A stretch of DNA of 63,440 nt, taken from positions 332 through 63,771 of the forward strand of contig NZ_QVRA01000024.1 in NCBI RefSeq assembly GCF_003591655.1, read 5' to 3'. Position numbers and translations under genes: made by a program. A model generated the notes under the pieces. That model did no database searches, was not told where the DNA came from, and saw only the letters and a program-made list of their open reading frames with translations. Origin of the DNA: Sphingobium terrigena (GTDB lineage Bacteria; Pseudomonadota; Alphaproteobacteria; Sphingomonadales; Sphingomonadaceae). Below, piece after piece: positions 59,747 through 63,440 of this stretch; position 1 is the first letter of the stretch; every line of letters begins with the position of its first letter.

Positions 59747-60883
59747 ATGATCGCCAGCATCGACCCGTTCCACGCCATCGCCATCAGCCGCGAAGCCCAC
59801 AGGCTCGAAGCGGCAGGCCGCTCCATCCTCCACATGGAATTTGGCCAGCCCTCCACCGGCGCACCGGCCGCCGCCATCGCGGTCGCCCATCATGTGCTGG
59901 ACACCGATCCGATGGGCTATTGGGAAAGCCAGCCGCTGAAAGGGCGGATCGCCCGCCATTATCGCGACAGCTATGGTCTTACCATCGACCCCGAACGCAT
60001 CCTGCTCACCTGCGGCGCATCGCCCGGCCTCGTCCTCGCGCTCACCAGCCTGTTCGCGCCCGGCGCACGGGTCGCGACCGCCCGCCCCGGCTATGTCGCC
60101 TATCGCAACACATTGAAGGCGCTCTATCTGGACCCGCTCGAAATCGCCTGCGGCCCGGCAGAACGCTACCAGATCAGCGCCGACGCCCTCGCCGTCCTCG
60201 ATCCTGCACCTGACGGCCTCATCATCGCCAGCCCCGCCAACCCCACCGGGACCATCATCCCGGCGGACGAACTCGCCCGCATCGCCGCCACCTGCGCCGC
60301 GCGCGGCATCGCCATCATCTCGGACGAAATCTATCACGGCCTGTCCTTTGGCGACCCGGCCCGATCGATGCTGGAATTCGCCCCCGACGCGATCGTGGTC
60401 AACAGCTTCTCCAAATATTTCAGCATGGCCGGCTGGCGTCTGGGCTGGATCGTCGTGCCGCCTGCCCTGATCGACGCCGCCCGCGCCCGCATGGGCAATC
60501 TCTTCCTCACGCCCCCCGTCCTCGCCCAACAGGCCGGGCTACAGGCGTTTGAGGAGAGCGCAGAACTGGACGGCCATGTCGCCACCTACCGCCGCAACCG
60601 GCAATTGCTGCTCGACGCCCTGCCTGCGCTGGGCCTCGCCAGCATCGCCCCGCCCGATGGCGCTTTCTACCTCTATGCCGACATCAGCCACCTGACCAAT
60701 GACAGCCTCGCCTTCTGCCACCGCCTGCTCCAGGACACCGGCGTCGCCACAGCCCCCGGTATCGACTTCGATCCGGTCGAAGGCCATCATTTCATCCGTT
60801 TCAGCTTCGCCGTCTCGACCGACCGCGTAGAGGACGCCATCGCCCGGATGGTGCCCTGGTTTCAGGCGCAAGGCAGGCGTTGA
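59747..60883 (+). CDS. Class I/II aminotransferase (PLP-dependent)
   Basis: 378 residues, fold type I. It has the substrate/PLP loop GASPGLVLALTSLF, ASPANPTGTIIP, DEIYHGLSF with the pyridine-binding Asp, and SFSKYFSMAGWRLGW with the Schiff-base Lys. The C-terminal RFSF Arg binds the carboxylate. It is probably an aspartate- or aromatic-type enzyme; the substrate is not determinable. It is the last core gene before the second island. Confidence 0.93.
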   Translation: MIASIDPFHAIAISREAHRLEAAGRSILHMEFGQPSTGAPAAAIAVAHHVLDTDPMGYWESQPLKGRIARHYRDSYGLTIDPERILLTCGASPGLVLALTSLFAPGARVATARPGYVAYRNTLKALYLDPLEIACGPAERYQISADALAVLDPAPDGLIIASPANPTGTIIPADELARIAATCAARGIAIISDEIYHGLSFGDPARSMLEFAPDAIVVNSFSKYFSMAGWRLGWIVVPPALIDAARARMGNLFLTPPVLAQQAGLQAFEESAELDGHVATYRRNRQLLLDALPALGLASIAPPDGAFYLYADISHLTNDSLAFCHRLLQDTGVATAPGIDFDPVEGHHFIRFSFAVSTDRVEDAIARMVPWFQAQGRR

Positions 60884-60944
60884 ACGCAGGAAATCCTCCT
60901 CTGCAAGGGCAGGCTTATCGCATATGAAACTGCCCCCTCCTTCA

Positions 60945-61017
60945 TCGTCATCCTGAACTCGTTACGAGCGACGGCATTTGGGGCACGATGGATGCTGAAA
61001 TAAATTCAGCATGACGT
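60945..61017. repeat. Degenerate copy of the CGTCATCC-type repeat
   Basis: It begins CGTCATCCTGAACTCGTTAC and ends with the hairpin ATGCTGAA-ATAAA-TTCAGCAT and CATGACG. It lies in the gap 60884-61116, where no gene is seen. Confidence 0.7.
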
Positions 61018-61116
61018 TGGATGGATAGCGGAAAGTCATATGCAACCGCCCTGCCTTCCAGGCGAGGATGCGCGCGATCTGAACCGCAATGTCGGAAACA
61101 AAGTCCGGCCAAAAAA

Positions 61117-61171
61117 TGGTGCGGGCGGTCGGAATCGAACCGACACTCCTTGCGGAACCGGATTTTGAGTC
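61117..61171 (-). pseudogene. 3'-end fragment of tRNA-Leu (CAA): island attachment site
   Basis: The reverse complement reads as the 3' part of a leucine tRNA: the anticodon loop ACTCAAAATC (anticodon CAA), variable arm GGTTCCGCAAGGAG, T arm TGTCGG-TTCGATT-CCGAC, acceptor 3' strand CGCCCGC, A and CCA. Upstream of the anticodon stem the match breaks off abruptly (GCC instead of the expected CGG), and no 5' half or D arm is present. This is what a duplicated attachment core at the distal end of a tRNA-integrated island looks like. Orientation predicts that the intact tRNA-Leu and its integrase lie to the right, beyond the window. Confidence 0.85.
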
Positions 61172-61229
61172 GCCTATATCCTAGACATGTCTTTGATTAA
61201 TAATGATATTTTTAACAACGCGGCTATTT

Positions 61230-61268
61230 TGTGTAAGGCTTTGTGTAAGTGTGTAAGACTTGTGCAAG
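61230..61268 (+). repeat. Four direct repeats TGTGYAAG, possible integrase arm sites
   Basis: TGTGTAAG at 61230, 61242 and 61250, and TGTGCAAG at 61261, 59 to 98 bp from the attachment fragment. The density and spacing suit arm-type binding sites of a tyrosine recombinase. Confidence 0.6.
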
Positions 61269-61359
61269 GCATCTTTGAAAAAACGGGCGCGTCTACATTG
61301 ACCTCTGGCAGATGATGAATCCTGTGTCGAGCGACTTCGCCATTTTCTCCACATGGCGA

Positions 61360-62271
61360 TTATCCGAGCAGAAGCTTCTCCAATTTGTCTGCCAGCATCG
61401 CACGCTTGGCTTTGCTCAGTTGATCGAGATTGCGCTGCTTCCATTGTACGGCAGGCAGATGCTGCGCGGCAGGGATATCAAGGAGCGACCAATCTGGCGT
61501 ACCGCGTTTGAACGACATCAAGAAGTGCCGATGATCTGCCGACATGCCGCCTACCATCGCGTCGATGATCGCTTCGCGCGCTGCCTCCAAATCGGTCAGT
61601 AGTACCGGTTCGGCGGTCATTCCTTCAAACCCACGACGAAACTCTTGTTCCAGGGGTTTCCGGGTCGGGGCCAGCACATCCCCGATGGGACGGCCATGGC
61701 TGATGATGTAGACAAGAAATGCATTGCGCAACGCATCGTCAATGCCTTCATGCGCCAGCAATTCGCGGACATCATAGAGGTCGCGGGGATGCTGCCGGTC
61801 AAGCGCCGCGACGATCTTACCGGCATAGAGATCGGCAAAGGAAATGACCTGCATCTGCGCGAAGCCGAACGATTCTTCGACGGAGGGCGAAACGTTCATC
61901 AACACCGGATCATAAACGCACCCGCGCAGAACGGGCGTTACTTCGATTTTGATTTGGGCATCGGAAGTGCGAATGAGCAGCTTCGTTGTCGCGCTTTCGT
62001 GAAACGTTGGGGTGATCCGGGCATCGGGAATGGCGCGCTCAATGCGCGTGCTGATGCGTTGCATGGCCGTGTCAATCGCCGCAAGGGATGTCGCCCGATC
62101 CTGCACGGGCAGATAGGTCAGGTCGATATCCACCGACAGGCGCGGCATATCCCTGACGAACAGGTTGATCGCCGTGCCGCCTTTCAGGGCAAAGTCCGGT
62201 TCCTCCCCGACCAGCGGCAGCACCCGCACAAGCAAGGCAACTTGCCGACGATAACTATCACGCAGCGCCAT
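61360..62271 (-). CDS. abiEii: AbiEii/AbiGii-family nucleotidyltransferase toxin
   Basis: 303 residues. The nucleotidyltransferase motifs are complete: ALKGGTAINLFVRD, LSVDIDLTYLP (two metal Asp), KIEVTPVL, and the family-specific DLYAGKIVAALDRQHPRDLYDV. AbiE toxins block growth during phage infection by modifying RNA in a nucleotide-dependent manner. The ATG has GGAGGA 5 nt upstream. Its start overlaps the antitoxin end by 14 bp, giving translational coupling. Located in the second island. Confidence 0.93.
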   Translation of the reverse strand: MALRDSYRRQVALLVRVLPLVGEEPDFALKGGTAINLFVRDMPRLSVDIDLTYLPVQDRATSLAAIDTAMQRISTRIERAIPDARITPTFHESATTKLLIRTSDAQIKIEVTPVLRGCVYDPVLMNVSPSVEESFGFAQMQVISFADLYAGKIVAALDRQHPRDLYDVRELLAHEGIDDALRNAFLVYIISHGRPIGDVLAPTRKPLEQEFRRGFEGMTAEPVLLTDLEAAREAIIDAMVGGMSADHRHFLMSFKRGTPDWSLLDIPAAQHLPAVQWKQRNLDQLSKAKRAMLADKLEKLLLG

Positions 62272-63088
62272 TCAAATCCTCCGGGACGGTGATTTGGTAG
62301 CGCTGGTTTAAGACCCCACCCTTGGCCAACATGCGCTTGCCTGATCCCAGGGCGATGGCGGACAGATCAAGCTGATCGAACCAGCGGTGATGATGCCGGT
62401 CGGCGAAGAACAGAAAGAGCCGTTTCACTTTGACGCTGCGGCAGGCGGTCAACAGCGATTGCAGGCGGCGAGGGCTGAGGTTGGCCATGCCCTCCATCAG
62501 CATATCGACCTGATGGAAACTCTCCCTATCGGGCAGTTCGTCCAACAGTTCCAAAACCGCGCGCTCCGGGGTTGCAAGGCGTAGTGGCCAACTGATTGCT
62601 CCGCCCAGCTGCACCATGAAGCCTCCGGGCATACGCATCTCTTTGCCCTCCCCTTCGGGTAAGGGATCTGGCTTCGGCGTTGTCTCGTCGGGAAAAAGGC
62701 GTTGGCTGTTATGATAGTGAAACGTCACATCCAGCGGGAGCGCGCTCAACCAGCTCGGTGGACGGTGATGGCCGTAAAGATGCACCTCATTGGTGGTGGC
62801 GCTAAGGTAATGGGCATAGCCTTGGTGTTCCAGCGCGGTGCGCCCGCCCACGGTAAGCGGCGAATCGAGCGCCGCTTGCAGCGACGTGATAACCTGCTCC
62901 CATTGCAGTGGCCCGTGTGACCGGCGATAGACTCGCGGCGCAGGCTGGTTCAACCACCCCGCCCTGACATAATGACTGCGTAGCGAAGATGAGTAGCCCC
63001 GTTCCTCCAGCCACGCGGCATCGACCAACATGCCTTCGGGCAAGGTCTGCTGCAATTGGTTTAACTTTCCTGCCGAATATGTAGTCAT
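62258..63088 (-). CDS. abiEi: AbiEi-family antitoxin, with a repeat-derived insertion
   Basis: About 276 residues. The N-terminal winged helix (VDAAWLEERGYSSSLRSHYVRAGWL) fits the DNA-binding domain, the central part is SPLTVGGRTALEHQGYAHYL, and the C-terminal domain has LGGAISWPLRLATPERAVLELLDELP. AbiEi represses its own promoter and neutralises AbiEii. The ATG at 63088 is chosen; TTG at 63097 is in frame. No ribosome site is visible, so the message may be leaderless. Residues about 137-151 (PKPDPLPEGEGKEMR) come from an intragenic palindrome and are absent from typical family members as I recall them. Confidence 0.9.
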   Translation of the reverse strand: MTTYSAGKLNQLQQTLPEGMLVDAAWLEERGYSSSLRSHYVRAGWLNQPAPRVYRRSHGPLQWEQVITSLQAALDSPLTVGGRTALEHQGYAHYLSATTNEVHLYGHHRPPSWLSALPLDVTFHYHNSQRLFPDETTPKPDPLPEGEGKEMRMPGGFMVQLGGAISWPLRLATPERAVLELLDELPDRESFHQVDMLMEGMANLSPRRLQSLLTACRSVKVKRLFLFFADRHHHRWFDQLDLSAIALGSGKRMLAKGGVLNQRYQITVPEDLNGAA

Positions 63089-63090
63089 AT

Positions 63091-63106
63091 TGTGCAATAT
63101 GGCACA
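63091..63106. promoter_or_regulatory. Candidate AbiEi operator
   Basis: The perfect dyad TGTGC-N6-GCACA sits immediately upstream of the antitoxin start codon. A second dyad, ATATTG-TG-CAATAT, overlaps it (63087-63100). Autoregulation at such inverted repeats is known for AbiE systems; binding here is inferred. Confidence 0.4.
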
Positions 63107-63371
63107 TTATCAAACCAATGTCCAGTTTATCATTCACTCAAAATACAAAGTCAGGCTAAGCATTGTAACGCATTTTCAAACTAGCCGCCTCCACTAATCG
63201 CCTATTTCCGCATCATTTGCCGAGATTAAGGCCGATATTCGCCGCAGTATGGGGGGAATGGAATGGGTGCCGGCGCATCAAGACAGCTTGCCTTGCCTGC
63301 TGGCCTCCACATGCTCCTGACCTGCCCCCACCGAGTGGACCGTGTTGATTGTTAGTGGATTATTCTCGCCG
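63107..63371. other. Intergenic region of the second island
   Basis: No supportable gene. The first 100 bp, upstream of abiE, are AT-rich and hold its promoter. The remainder is GC-rich without an obvious long ORF or repeat. Confidence 0.4.
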
Positions 63372-63426
63372 CCGCCATATCCGGATGGAGGTGGAGCGAA
63401 GCGGAACCGGAGGCCGGATATGGCGG
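63372..63426. repeat. 13-bp inverted repeat at the right window edge
   Basis: Perfect arms CCGCCATATCCGG (63372-63384) and CCGGATATGGCGG (63414-63426), 29 bp apart. The right arm overlaps the start codon of the partial ORF. It could be an operator or an insertion-sequence end. Confidence 0.7.
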
Positions 63427-63440
63427 TGAAGCCGTTTCCG
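63420..63440 (+). CDS. Start of an unidentified gene, truncated by the window
   Basis: ATG GCG GTG AAG CCG TTT CCG (MAVKPFP...) is preceded by GGAGG at 6-nt spacing, a strong ribosome site. Only seven codons are visible, so no function can be given; it might belong to a transposon or to the island. Confidence 0.4.

Noticed and set aside
61230..61268. TGTGTAAG repeats as a CRISPR or plasmid iteron cluster
   Set aside because: Only four 8-bp copies at uneven spacing, with no replication gene next to them. The position beside the attachment fragment fits recombinase arm sites better.
1..63440. CRISPR arrays, rRNA genes and classical riboswitches
   Set aside because: No regularly spaced identical repeats, no rRNA-like conserved blocks and no recognisable riboswitch core were seen by eye on either strand. 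A covariance-model search would be needed to be certain about riboswitches.

Overview
The window looks like a stretch of alphaproteobacterial chromosome from the Sphingomonadaceae (Sphingobium, Sphingomonas or Novosphingobium type). The evidence is high GC, a TonB-dependent receptor inside a catabolic cluster, a giant NAD-glutamate dehydrogenase, the tRNA-Trp/secE/nusG/rplK/rplA and rplU/rpmA/obgE/proB blocks, and many sphingomonad-style palindromic repeats. The species cannot be fixed from the sequence alone.

Layout. (1) 1-7400 is the end of a genomic island. It carries a large SF2 helicase with a probable C-terminal nuclease, a complete ISL3-family insertion sequence (4249-5944, with an exact 8-bp target duplication) and a P4-type tyrosine integrase beside tRNA-Thr(CGT), its presumed attachment site. 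(2) 7400-14.1 kb holds a PAS-like protein and NAD-GDH, which is preceded by a possible 18-codon leader ORF. (3) 14.1-24.9 kb is a minus-strand catabolic cluster: aldehyde dehydrogenase, Zn-alcohol dehydrogenase, TonB receptor, NDP-forming acyl-CoA ligase, crotonase, LysR regulator and thiolase-like protein. Together they would import an unknown substrate and convert alcohol to aldehyde to acid to acyl-CoA, followed by chain cleavage. (4) 25.1-32.9 kb is a minus-strand glycan or glycolipid cluster: two GT4 glycosyltransferases, a flippase-like membrane protein, a DUF2141 protein, an exported sphingomyelinase-like phosphodiesterase, an outer-membrane barrel without a plug, and a GT39-like membrane transferase. 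(5) 33-44.7 kb contains an exported protein, tRNA-Gln, a pair of long hairpins, MarR, a lipoprotein, transporters, a Rieske oxygenase coupled to a PYROXD2-like oxidoreductase, and pyrB with a catalytically dead dihydroorotase homologue. (6) 44.7-60.9 kb is core housekeeping: tRNA-Trp, secE, nusG, rplK, rplA, a DEAD-box helicase, a YbaL-type antiporter, rplU, rpmA, two GNATs, obgE, proB, an epimerase, an acyl-CoA dehydrogenase and an aminotransferase. (7) From 61.1 kb a second island begins. Its edge is a 55-bp 3'-fragment of tRNA-Leu(CAA), followed by four TGTGTAAG-type repeats, an AbiE-type toxin-antitoxin pair and an ORF that runs off the window.

The core segment is therefore bracketed by two tRNA-targeted islands: one extends left out of the window and the other extends right. 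The most interesting items are the island helicase-nuclease, the island attachment architecture, the possible sphingolipid/glycan cluster with its SMase-like enzyme, the PyrB/pseudo-dihydroorotase pair, and palindromic repeats that have become coding sequence in two genes. Family calls rest on motifs read by eye; no database search was run.
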